DNA of 7,192 nt from Candidatus Aminicenantota bacterium (GCA_020355945.1 CP070627.1:1511106-1518297); one strand, 5' to 3'; counted from the first letter of the stretch, positions 1 through 5,756 are shown. Numbers and translations: made by a program. The notes: generated by a model not told the origin, from the sequence alone.

Positions 1-230
1 TAAAAATTAAAAACGAAAAATGAAAAATTAAAAATGGAAGCTGTGCACTTCGTGCGATTTTGTAAACGCCTGCGGCGGAAAAAAAGACCACAGGATAATT
101 GGAAAGTAAAAATTAAAAATGGAACGGTCTTTAAGGCACTTTTTAAAAATGCCGAAGGCTTTAATAGAACTGTCCGTAGGACGCAACTTCTGTTTTTCAT
201 TTTGCGTTTTGCGTTTTTCATTTTTAATTT
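1..230. repeat. AT-rich direct/inverted repeat region, no gene
   Basis: This 5' stretch has no convincing gene; the open frames in it are short and low in complexity. A 17-nt word, AAAAATTAAAAATGGAA, occurs at 23-39 and again at 108-124, and its core AAAAATTAAAAA also occurs at 2-13. The right part (about 193-230) is rich in TTTTTCATTTT and GCGTTTT. Its reverse complement resembles the left end (about 1-36), so the block has the look of an imperfect inverted-repeat element about 230 bp long that may begin outside the window. A near-perfect palindrome lies inside at 135-153 (GGCAC-TTTTT-AAAAA-TGCC, one mismatched pair). It may be a degenerate intergenic repeat or miniature element. Function is unknown. 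Confidence 0.45.
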
Positions 231-267
231 GAGCTCCCCCTTTGTTGTCTTTTTTTCTTTTTGAATT

Positions 268-297
268 TTGAAATTGAATTTTTCTCTTTTATATGAT
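268..297 (+). promoter_or_regulatory. possible sigma70-type promoter of the TA remnant
   Basis: TTGAAA at 268-273 and TATGAT at 292-297 are separated by 18 nt. The predicted transcript start is near 304, only a few bases before the ATG at 310, and no Shine-Dalgarno is visible there. The surroundings are very AT-rich, so a chance match is possible. Confidence 0.4.
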
Positions 298-309
298 ATT
301 GTTTATACG

Positions 310-384
310 ATGATTGTAACGGTTGATACAAATGTGATTTTCTCTGCTCTTTACAGCAAGCGCGGGGCATCACATGGGAGTTAA
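310..384 (+). pseudogene. PIN-domain toxin remnant (first 24 codons)
   Basis: The 24-codon frame begins MIVTVDTNVIFSALYSKRGA and stops after SHGS. The VDTNVIFSAL segment is the first strand and helix of a PIN-domain ribonuclease, including the first metal-binding Asp (D6), and KRGASH matches the next turn in PIN-family toxins of TA systems, which normally run about 130-150 residues. Everything after that turn is missing: the other three acidic residues of the active site are absent, so no nuclease can be made. The stop is followed at once by the ribosome binding site of the antitoxin gene. An internal deletion that removed most of a toxin gene lying upstream of its antitoxin would explain this. 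It could alternatively survive as a short leader peptide. Confidence 0.7.
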
Positions 385-387
385 AAA

Positions 388-621
388 ATGGGTAATACTC
401 AAGTTTTAACATTAAGAATTCCGATGGAATTGAAAAAACGTTTGGAAAGACAGGCAAAATACCAGGGAACCTCTATCAATCAATTGACTCAATTGGAAAC
501 ATTATCTTCCCTCGAATCCAAACTATCTAAAAAATCGATTCCTGACTTAAAAAAGAAAGTAAAAGACATCTTAGAAAAAATCCCTGATAGACCTGTGCCT
601 GAATGGGACTCGATCTCCTGA
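388..621 (+). CDS. Ribbon-helix-helix (HicB/CopG-like) antitoxin, internally shortened
   Basis: This is a 77-residue protein with a good ribosome binding site (GGGAG at 376-380, 7 nt before the ATG). Residues 5-12 (QVLTLRIP) form the DNA-contacting beta strand of a ribbon-helix-helix fold, 13-26 the first helix, and GTSINQL the turn into the second helix. In relatives as I recall them, that helix continues for about nine more residues (of the type VNYLLTKEL) before TQLETL; here INQL runs straight into TQLETL at residues 33-34. The C-terminal tail, KIPDRPVPEWD (64-74), is typical of antitoxins paired with PIN toxins and probably contacts the toxin. The partner just upstream is only a remnant. 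With the second helix cut short, dimerisation and DNA binding are doubtful, so this may be a dying gene although its frame is open. Confidence 0.7.
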   Translation: MGNTQVLTLRIPMELKKRLERQAKYQGTSINQLTQLETLSSLESKLSKKSIPDLKKKVKDILEKIPDRPVPEWDSIS

Positions 622-698
622 TTTCCTTATCCCTTGATCCGGGAAAAATACAATGGGATGAGACGGTAGGAAAGAAAGAATTTATCTCTTTTTCGGTC

Positions 699-830
699 AT
701 GTTTGCCTTGACTTTTTATGGTTTTCTCCCTATGTTTGCCTTGACTTTTTATGATTTTTGCCCCATGTTTGCCTTGATTTTTTTCGAATTTAACCACTTT
801 TTTGCCTTGACTTTTTTTGATTTTTTGTGT
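699..830. repeat. 33-bp tandem repeat array, four units
   Basis: Four consecutive units of exactly 33 bp start at 699, 732, 765 and 798. The conserved core is ATGTTTGCCTTGACTTTTTA followed by TG and a T-rich tail. The fourth unit starts TTT instead of ATG, and the third has TTGATT instead of TTGACT. Because 33 is a multiple of three, the array reads as 11-residue repeats on either strand: hydrophobic on plus (MFALTFYGFLP type) and basic on minus (SQGKHREKTIK type). Neither reading has a recognisable domain or a good start signal, so I treat it as non-coding. Units one and two carry TTGACT followed 17 nt later by TATGTT or CATGTT, a promoter-like spacing. Confidence 0.85.
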
Positions 831-980
831 AATAAAATCAAAACCATACCGGTCTATGCAGTAAAAAATATTTTGCATTCCAGCGTCTAAGCCTGGAACC
901 CTTATCAAATAAATTTAAGGAAAAAGAAGGTGATAAAATCCACGAGGGAGTGCATATAAAATACCTGACCCTGTAATCCC

Positions 981-1052
981 TCCCATATTCCTATCTTCCT
1001 ACCTTCGTGCACCTTTACGTTTCACTGTAATTTCGTGGCTAAAATTAGAATT
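981..1052 (+). repeat. Dispersed CTTTGTG/GTGGCTAAAATT repeat, copy A (diverged)
   Basis: This copy reads TCCTATCTTCCTACCTTCGTG, then CACCTTTACG, and ends in GTGGCTAAAATTAGAATT (1035-1052). The terminal 18 nt are identical to 5881-5898, and the preceding TTCCTATCTT-type stretch also matches copy B. The CTTTGTG units are degenerate in this copy. It lies just upstream of the GTPase promoter. Confidence 0.75.
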
Positions 1053-1073
1053 ACTGGGGGGCCGAGGGGCTTA

Positions 1074-1102
1074 TTGAAAAAGAGGCGCGAATCGGTTATA
1101 AT
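1074..1102 (+). promoter_or_regulatory. sigma70-type promoter of the TGS GTPase gene
   Basis: TTGAAA (1074-1079), a 17-nt spacer and a perfect TATAAT (1097-1102) make a strong housekeeping promoter. Transcription should start near 1109, leaving a leader of about 20 nt. The in-frame TTG at 1102 overlaps the -10 box, so it cannot be the start codon of a transcript from here; this supports the ATG at 1129. Confidence 0.8.
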
Positions 1103-1128
1103 TGAATATCGAAGCAAAAGAGGTCAAA

Positions 1129-2130
1129 ATGCCGGCAAATTTGAGTCCAGAATATTTTGATGCTGAAAAAAGATTAAAGACCGCCACCACTCCCGAAGAG
1201 AAATTGAGCATTTTGGAGGAAATGCTTTCTGTCATCCCTAAACATAAAGGGACAGAAAAACTCCAGGCTCAACTAAAAACAAGAATTTCCAAGTTGAAAT
1301 CCTCGTCTCAGAAAAAAACCGCTACCGCCAAACATACTCACAAGATCAGGAAATCAGGAGCAGGCCAGGTGGTGATTATCGGCCCGGCCAATGCAGGTAA
1401 ATCAATGCTGGTCAAGGCGTTAACCGACGCCAATCCCCAGGTCAGTGATTATCCCTTTACCACGGTTACCGCCTATCCTGCCATGATGAAATACGAAAAC
1501 ATCCAGGTTCAACTGGTAGACACCCCCCCTATAACCCCGGGTTACATGGAAGTCTGGTACCCGGATTTAATCAAAGCAGCCGATGGTGTGCTCATACTAA
1601 TAGACCCTTCCGCTATTGACCCGGACCCTTACGATGCATTCCAGTGCCTCCTGGAAAGACTAAAAGAAAAGAAAATCCAATTCGTCAAGGCAGAACAGGC
1701 CCCGTCTTCAGTCTTTGAGCCCGGAAGCGGTTGGTCTTATAAAAAAACCCTGATGATAGCGAATAAATGCGATTTACCCCATGCCGCCGAAAATCTGGAA
1801 ATTCTAAAGGAATTGCTGGAATCGGATTTTGAATGGATTCCTATCTCAGCACATACAGGCGATGGGCTGGAAAACCTGCGAAAAAGAATCTTTTTAATGC
1901 TTGGTGTTATCCGAATTTACAGTAAAATACCCGGGAAAAAAGCCGAATTTGACTCCCCGTTCACGCTAAAGAAAGGAAGTACAGTCATGGACATGGCCCG
2001 GGCGGTTCACCAGGATTTTGCCCAAAAACTGAAATTCGCCAGGATCTGGAGTAAAAATAAATATGACGGCCAGCGGGTGAATCGTGACTGTATCCTGGAA
2101 GACGAAGACATCATCGAACTGCATATTTAA
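1129..2130 (+). CDS. Obg/DRG-like GTPase with C-terminal TGS domain
   Basis: A cytoplasmic TRAFAC-class GTP-binding protein of 333 residues. Numbering from the ATG, a helical N-terminal region (1-75) rich in Lys/Glu precedes the G domain: P-loop GPANAGKS (85-92), the Obg/DRG-type G2 segment YPFTT (108-112), G3 as DTPP (131-134), G4 NKCD (212-215) and G5 ISA (239-241). A TGS domain (about 262-333) ends in the typical EDEDIIELHI. DRG and Obg relatives bind ribosomes or RNA and act in translation or stress control; the exact role here is not known. The G3 motif has Pro where DxxG has Gly. The start is set by AAGAGG (1118-1123), 5 nt before the ATG, and by the promoter overlapping the upstream TTG. 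It stands alone as a transcription unit. The family call is firm; no gene symbol is justified. Confidence 0.92.
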   Translation: MPANLSPEYFDAEKRLKTATTPEEKLSILEEMLSVIPKHKGTEKLQAQLKTRISKLKSSSQKKTATAKHTHKIRKSGAGQVVIIGPANAGKSMLVKALTDANPQVSDYPFTTVTAYPAMMKYENIQVQLVDTPPITPGYMEVWYPDLIKAADGVLILIDPSAIDPDPYDAFQCLLERLKEKKIQFVKAEQAPSSVFEPGSGWSYKKTLMIANKCDLPHAAENLEILKELLESDFEWIPISAHTGDGLENLRKRIFLMLGVIRIYSKIPGKKAEFDSPFTLKKGSTVMDMARAVHQDFAQKLKFARIWSKNKYDGQRVNRDCILEDEDIIELHI

Positions 2131-2133
2131 AAC

Positions 2134-2200
2134 AAATTCCAAAATCAAAAGCCCTTATCCCTTTTTTTCCGGATTTTTTGAATTTTATTTTCATTTTGTT
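2134..2200 (+). terminator. Possible terminator after the GTPase gene
   Basis: AAATTC (2134-2139) and AAAATC (2141-2146) can pair with GATTTT (2172-2177) and GAATTT (2180-2185), with a mismatch and a bulge, followed by T-rich sequence. The stem is AT-rich and the loop is long, so this is a weak candidate only. Confidence 0.3.
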
Positions 2201-2225
2201 GTTATTTTTTTTTGATTATTATAAA
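2196..2225 (+). promoter_or_regulatory. Possible promoter of the small peptide-EIIA-PII operon
   Basis: TTGTTG (2196-2201) lies 18 nt before TATAAA (2220-2225), in a T-rich tract. The predicted start near 2232 is only about 3 nt before the ATG at 2235, which has no Shine-Dalgarno, so the first gene could be nearly leaderless. Low base complexity makes the match uncertain. Confidence 0.4.
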
Positions 2226-2234
2226 ATTTAACCC

Positions 2235-2348
2235 ATGAAAGCAATATCGATTGTTGTCTTAATTACGTTGGCCATTGTGGTTTTCCTGTTTACTCCAGGT
2301 GAATACCGTGTTTTCGGGAATAATCACGACATAAAAAGGAGACTCTAA
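2235..2348 (+). CDS. Small single-helix membrane peptide, 37 residues
   Basis: I do not recognise this protein. It starts MKAISIVVLITLAIVVFLFT, an uninterrupted hydrophobic segment spanning about residues 4-19, followed by a polar, basic tail that ends DIKRRL. It could be a single transmembrane helix with the tail on one side of the inner membrane, or an uncleaved signal-like anchor. Its TAA stop overlaps the ATG of the EIIA gene by one base (TAATG at 2346-2350), and the EIIA ribosome binding site lies within its last codons, so the two are probably translationally coupled. No Shine-Dalgarno is seen before its own ATG; a -10-like TATAAA sits 9 nt upstream. The context suggests a membrane partner or anchor for the EIIA/PII pair, or simply a leader peptide. 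Its reality rests on the helix and the start/stop overlap. Confidence 0.45.
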   Translation: MKAISIVVLITLAIVVFLFTPGEYRVFGNNHDIKRRL

Positions 2349-2815
2349 TGAACCTGGCAGAGATACTAAAAAAGGAAAATATCTTTATTGCGGAAACTTT
2401 TGAAGATACGGACAGTTTTTATTGTAGTTATTCCGAGTTTTTGCTGCAGCAGGGCATCATTAAGAATAAAGAAGAGATCAAACGGTTATTTATAAAAAGA
2501 GAAAACGTTCAATCTACTGCCATTGGCAGAGGAGCCGCAGCCCCTCATATTTTTTCGCCGGAATTCTCGGAATTTCTCTTTTCTATTGCATATATCAAAG
2601 ATGGAGTTGATTTTAAAGCACCGGACCAGGAAATGGTTTACCTGGTGTTCTTAATTATGAGTGATGAACGGGATGTGGGAAGGCATTTGAAATCACTGGC
2701 TCACATCGGCCGCCTGGTTAAATGCACTGATGTGGTTGAAGAGATCAAAAAAGCTAAAAATCCGGGTAAGAATGAGATTTACAATATTTTCCGGGAAAAG
2801 GAAAAATTGGTTTGA
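2348..2815 (+). CDS. Stand-alone PTS EIIA domain protein (PtsN/FruA type)
   Basis: This 155-residue protein is one complete EIIA domain of the fructose/nitrogen family, a cytoplasmic phospho-carrier that takes phosphate from HPr or NPr. The active-site segment is TAIGRGAAAPHI (57-68), with the phosphorylated histidine at H67 in the usual GxxxPH context. A second family histidine is H113 in GRHLKSLAHIGRLV, after the strand MVYLVFLIM (96-104). The start is fixed by AAGGAG (2336-2341), 6 nt before the ATG. No EIIB, EIIC, HPr or enzyme I gene is in the window, so a regulatory rather than sugar-transport role is likely, as for EIIA(Ntr), which in proteobacteria controls potassium transporters. The PII-like gene follows immediately and cation antiporters lie opposite, which suggests regulation of ion transport. 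Confidence 0.9.
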   Translation: MNLAEILKKENIFIAETFEDTDSFYCSYSEFLLQQGIIKNKEEIKRLFIKRENVQSTAIGRGAAAPHIFSPEFSEFLFSIAYIKDGVDFKAPDQEMVYLVFLIMSDERDVGRHLKSLAHIGRLVKCTDVVEEIKKAKNPGKNEIYNIFREKEKLV

Positions 2816-2820
2816 GTTTA

Positions 2821-3159
2821 ATGAAGCTGGCAGTACTGATTTTAAATAAAGAGGAACACCTGGAAACCCTGCTGGAAGGGTATGTTGAGATCGGCATCAC
2901 CGGGTCCACGATTATTGATACCATTGGTATGGGCCATATTCTTTCCTCTGAGATACCCATATTTGCAGGGCTGAAATTTATGTTTGCCGGAGCCAGGCCT
3001 TACAATAAAACCATTTTATCTATCATTGAAGAAGAAAAAATAGAACCTTTAAAAGAACTGATTGAAAATATTGTTGGACCTTTGGAGGAAAAGGGATGGG
3101 GGATATTGTTTTTCATTGATGTCTCTGAAGTGGTTGGCTTAAAGCCTGAAATTAAATAG
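2821..3159 (+). CDS. PII-like signalling protein
   Basis: This 112-residue cytoplasmic protein has the length and pattern of the PII superfamily, which form trimers that bind nucleotides and control transporters and enzymes. MKLAVLIL (1-8) is the first strand. GITGSTIIDTIGMG (25-38) matches the GVTGMTVTEVRGFG segment of GlnB. Residues 39-62 correspond to the T-loop, KTILSIIE (63-70) is the next strand, and the stretch from VGPLEEKGWGILF on (85-97) corresponds to the B-loop region. The T-loop segment IFAGLKF aligns with LYRGAEY of GlnB, so the uridylylated tyrosine is Phe (F48). It is therefore a PII-like protein, not a GlnB/GlnK orthologue. The upstream EIIA stop overlaps an in-frame TTG at 2812 that has AAGGA nine bases before it, so a start three codons earlier is possible. 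The family call rests on motif spacing. Confidence 0.75.
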   Translation: MKLAVLILNKEEHLETLLEGYVEIGITGSTIIDTIGMGHILSSEIPIFAGLKFMFAGARPYNKTILSIIEEEKIEPLKELIENIVGPLEEKGWGILFFIDVSEVVGLKPEIK

Positions 3160-3162
3160 CTT

Positions 3163-4491
3163 TTACTTCCTTTTAACTTTGGTTTCACCTACTTTAAAGA
3201 GTGCATATTTAAACGCCACCGGCCCCACCAACTGGTTGATGGTAATGGCGGCGATAAGGATTGTCTGGATAGGGATTCCGATATCCGGGAATCGTCTGAC
3301 CACCTCAGACAATAGTCCCAGGCTCACACCTGCCTGTGTAATAAAACCCAGCCAGGTATTTTTATAAATTTTCGGTGGGTCGCCGGAAAGTTTACCACTG
3401 ATAAACGATCCGATATAGATCATAATTGTACGTGAAATCACCACCACAAATCCTAAAAACCAGGCGTTTTTTAACACATCAACATTAATGTTGGCGCCTG
3501 TTATGGCAAAGAATCCAATATAAATAGGAAATGATAGCCGGTCCATTCGTTCAAGAAATGTGGTGCCGTGTTTAGAAAAATTCTGGACGGTAAATCCTGC
3601 TGCCATGCAAATTAAAAGCGGTTCCAGGTGAAGGCCTATTTCATGGGCTTCTTCCAGGTAATCTCCCAAAAGATGAGAAAATTTGATCACCAGGAATCCC
3701 ATTGCGGTTATAACCACCGGGAATTCCACTTTTACTTTTTCAATCAGGAAAATGATGGTTTTCCCTAAAAGAAATCCCAGTACCGTAGCAATAGCGATTT
3801 CCAGCAGCAGGTCCAGGATAAAAAACACGGAAAAAGCGCTTCTGCCGGATATTAAAACCTCGCAAGTGGAAATAATCACGGCAAAGAGAATGATGATAAC
3901 CATATCCATGGCAATAGTAACACTGAGCACCGTATCGGTATAATCGCCTTTGGCTTTGGTTTCGCTAATAATGGCAATCGCAGAAGAGGGAGAACGGGCC
4001 ACGGCAATTACACCAAAAATTGCAGAAATGGCAAGCCTTATTATCGGACCGTATTGCCTCATAAAGGGAATGAAGCCGGATATGGCAAATACCACCAGGG
4101 TCACCCCAATGAATACCACTGAAGTCACACCAGAAATCAGGAAAAAGATGGATTTTAATTTGTTTTTTATGTTGCCCAACTTGAGCTCCCCGCCGGCTCG
4201 AAACGCAATAAACGCCAGGGCAAGGCCATTTAAAAAATCAAGATCGGCAACCGCTTGTTTACTATAAAATTTTAAAAAATAGGGCCCCAATAAAAGCCCG
4301 GCAATGATATATCCTGTAATCCGTGGCAGTCCCTTATGTTCAAATATAAAACCAATACAGTAAGCGGCAAGAAGCATAAAACCCAGGACCAGTGTGGGGG
4401 ATATTGTTTCCGGTAAACCAAAAGGGTCTGTATAAACAATGAGTGCCATACAGGCCAGGATTAATAAAAGGCTTAAAAATCGCTGAAACAT
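3163..4491 (-). CDS. CPA2-family cation/H+ antiporter (second of a pair)
   Basis: An inner-membrane protein of 442 residues with about 12-13 hydrophobic segments, in the Na+/H+ exchanger family (Pfam PF00999 type). It exchanges Na+ or K+ for protons. The N-terminal half carries the signature GLPRITGYIIAGLLLGP (54-70). A broken-helix segment, ARSPSSAIAI (165-174), is followed by TIAMDMVIIILFA (192-204), whose D196 sits where the ion-binding acid is expected, here preceded by Met rather than Asp, Asn or Gln. R353 lies in a later helix. There is no C-terminal TrkA-N or UspA domain, so regulation must come from separate proteins. The gene begins 8 nt after the stop of the first antiporter (operon, AGAGG about 11 nt before the ATG) and ends 3 bp from the convergent PII-like gene. 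Ion specificity cannot be read from the sequence. Confidence 0.94.
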   Translation of the reverse strand: MFQRFLSLLLILACMALIVYTDPFGLPETISPTLVLGFMLLAAYCIGFIFEHKGLPRITGYIIAGLLLGPYFLKFYSKQAVADLDFLNGLALAFIAFRAGGELKLGNIKNKLKSIFFLISGVTSVVFIGVTLVVFAISGFIPFMRQYGPIIRLAISAIFGVIAVARSPSSAIAIISETKAKGDYTDTVLSVTIAMDMVIIILFAVIISTCEVLISGRSAFSVFFILDLLLEIAIATVLGFLLGKTIIFLIEKVKVEFPVVITAMGFLVIKFSHLLGDYLEEAHEIGLHLEPLLICMAAGFTVQNFSKHGTTFLERMDRLSFPIYIGFFAITGANINVDVLKNAWFLGFVVVISRTIMIYIGSFISGKLSGDPPKIYKNTWLGFITQAGVSLGLLSEVVRRFPDIGIPIQTILIAAITINQLVGPVAFKYALFKVGETKVKRK

Positions 4492-4499
4492 ATAGCTTT

Positions 4500-5750
4500 T
4501 TACCTCTTTTGACTACTTCCTTTTAAATGTTGACGTTCAATTGTATTTACCGCCTCACGGTCTTTTTTATCAAACCGGGCAAGAATAAACCAGGGGCTAA
4601 AAAATTCGTTAATGAACACGGAGAGTACAATTATGGTGATCAATGGGTCTGCAATAGAGGGGTGAAGGAGTTGGAAGTTGATGATAATGGCAACGGCAAG
4701 TCCGCCTTCTGAAATAAGACCCAGCCCAATGGTGGGAGGCACGTGGTAATCGTGTTTGAATAGTTTTGTACCCATGAAACCGCCAATCAATTTCCCAAAA
4801 ATCCGCGCCATAAAATAAACACCTGTAATCACCAGGGTGATATCCACCCTAAGATGCCAGCTTGCCCCCAGGAGGATAAGTAAGATAATGTAGAGGGATT
4901 TTTCTGCACCCATTACAATGGACAACGCGCGGAGGCGGTGGCGGCAACAATTTGCCGTAATCACTCCGCACACAAAACCGGAAATCAACGGTGAATAGTG
5001 TAGTTGATAGGCCAGACCTCCGCACAGAGTTGCAGTACCGATTAGAAAAAGAATAAATTCTTGCGACGAGAATCTCAGCCGGTTGAGGGAGATAAGGATA
5101 AGGGCTGGAATGACTCCCATGATCACGGAAACAAATAACCATTTCATGGACCCAAAGAGGTTAAAACTTGAGATATCAGCCCTGGGAAAGATACACAGCG
5201 CTAAAGCAAAGAAAACCAGGGCATAAATGCCGTCAACGCTGGAAATATAACGCATCAGGTCCAAAAGTCTGCGGTTTTGGAACCTATAGTTTTTATTAAC
5301 AATGGCAAGAGCGGATTGAGCTGTGCAAGAGGCTGAACTGCCAAGGGTAAGGGCAATTATTAATATCACATTGTCAGACAGTGCCATAAATTGCTTGAAA
5401 ATTAAAATCATTGCAGCCGAAACCACAGCAAAGCTAGTAAATGATTGAATTGCCGCTATAGAGAAATAAGCTCCCGGGAGGTTTTTTATTTTTCGCACTT
5501 CAAATTGCAGTCCGAATAAAAACCCGATCCAGCAGAGCCCGAAAATCAGGAAGGGCTCTAATTTTTTTAAGGCTTCACCATCGAGGATATTAAGTCCCAT
5601 TCCTCCTAAAAGTACACCAATAAGGATATATTCCGTACCGGTTAAGATAATATTTCGGAAGCCCAATGAGACTCGACGGTTCAAAAAGGTTAAGCGGGAC
5701 CCCAGGATTGATATAGCCAGGAGCAGAACGATTACGAATAGGAATTTCAT
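4500..5750 (-). CDS. CPA2-family cation/H+ antiporter (first of a pair)
   Basis: A polytopic inner-membrane protein of 416 residues in the same superfamily as its downstream neighbour but clearly diverged from it. TEYILIGVLLGGMGLNILD (39-57) corresponds to the inverted-repeat entry helix, and GLCWIGFLFGLQFEVRKIKN (71-90) is the typical helix-loop that follows. GSSASCTAQSALAI (137-150) is the broken-helix region. D173 in SVDGIYALVFF is the likely ion/proton carboxylate, R316 sits in VYFMARIFGK, and GLISEGGLAVAI (343-354) is the late conserved glycine-rich helix. The short cytoplasmic tail ends GSSQKR. The start at the ATG puts a hydrophobic helix at residues 2-16; no Shine-Dalgarno is visible. 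It is the promoter-proximal gene of a two-antiporter operon, which suggests co-expression and possibly a heterodimer. Confidence 0.93.
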   Translation of the reverse strand: MKFLFVIVLLLAISILGSRLTFLNRRVSLGFRNIILTGTEYILIGVLLGGMGLNILDGEALKKLEPFLIFGLCWIGFLFGLQFEVRKIKNLPGAYFSIAAIQSFTSFAVVSAAMILIFKQFMALSDNVILIIALTLGSSASCTAQSALAIVNKNYRFQNRRLLDLMRYISSVDGIYALVFFALALCIFPRADISSFNLFGSMKWLFVSVIMGVIPALILISLNRLRFSSQEFILFLIGTATLCGGLAYQLHYSPLISGFVCGVITANCCRHRLRALSIVMGAEKSLYIILLILLGASWHLRVDITLVITGVYFMARIFGKLIGGFMGTKLFKHDYHVPPTIGLGLISEGGLAVAIIINFQLLHPSIADPLITIIVLSVFINEFFSPWFILARFDKKDREAVNTIERQHLKGSSQKR

Positions 5751-5756
5751 TTCAAT

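Larger units (their letters stand above)
622..1073. other. Intergenic stretch, repeats only
   Basis: There is no supportable gene between the antitoxin stop and the GTPase promoter. The region holds the 33-bp array (699-830), a 6-bp inverted repeat TTCCAG/CTGGAA at 878-883 and 893-898 with a 9-nt loop, and a dispersed repeat copy (about 981-1052). The two overlapping open frames here, one on each strand, consist largely of the tandem array and look like artefacts of its period. Confidence 0.65.

Noticed and set aside
34..264. 76-codon plus-strand frame at the left edge
   Set aside because: Low-complexity Lys/Phe-rich translation of AT-rich repeats; no ribosome binding site or domain.
699..830. 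CRISPR array
   Set aside because: The units are contiguous with no unique spacers and no cas genes nearby.
878..898. TTCCAG/CTGGAA hairpin as a terminator
   Set aside because: Only 6 bp of stem and no adjacent T-run on the plus strand; on the minus strand the T-run is offset by about 10 nt.
603..908. Overlapping plus- and minus-strand frames of about 95 codons
   Set aside because: Both consist largely of the 33-bp array, whose length keeps frames open; no domain, no good ribosome binding site and extreme composition.
944..982. GAGGGA/TCCCTC inverted repeat as a regulatory RNA structure
   Set aside because: Six-base stem with a loop of 27 nt in repeat-rich DNA; likely chance.
3135..3145. 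GGCTTAAAGCC palindrome near the convergent gene ends as a terminator
   Set aside because: It lies inside the PII-like coding region, the loop would be too tight, and no T-tract follows.
4849..5142. 97-codon minus-strand frame inside the first antiporter gene
   Set aside because: Out-of-frame shadow of a clear membrane transporter gene; no domain or start signal.
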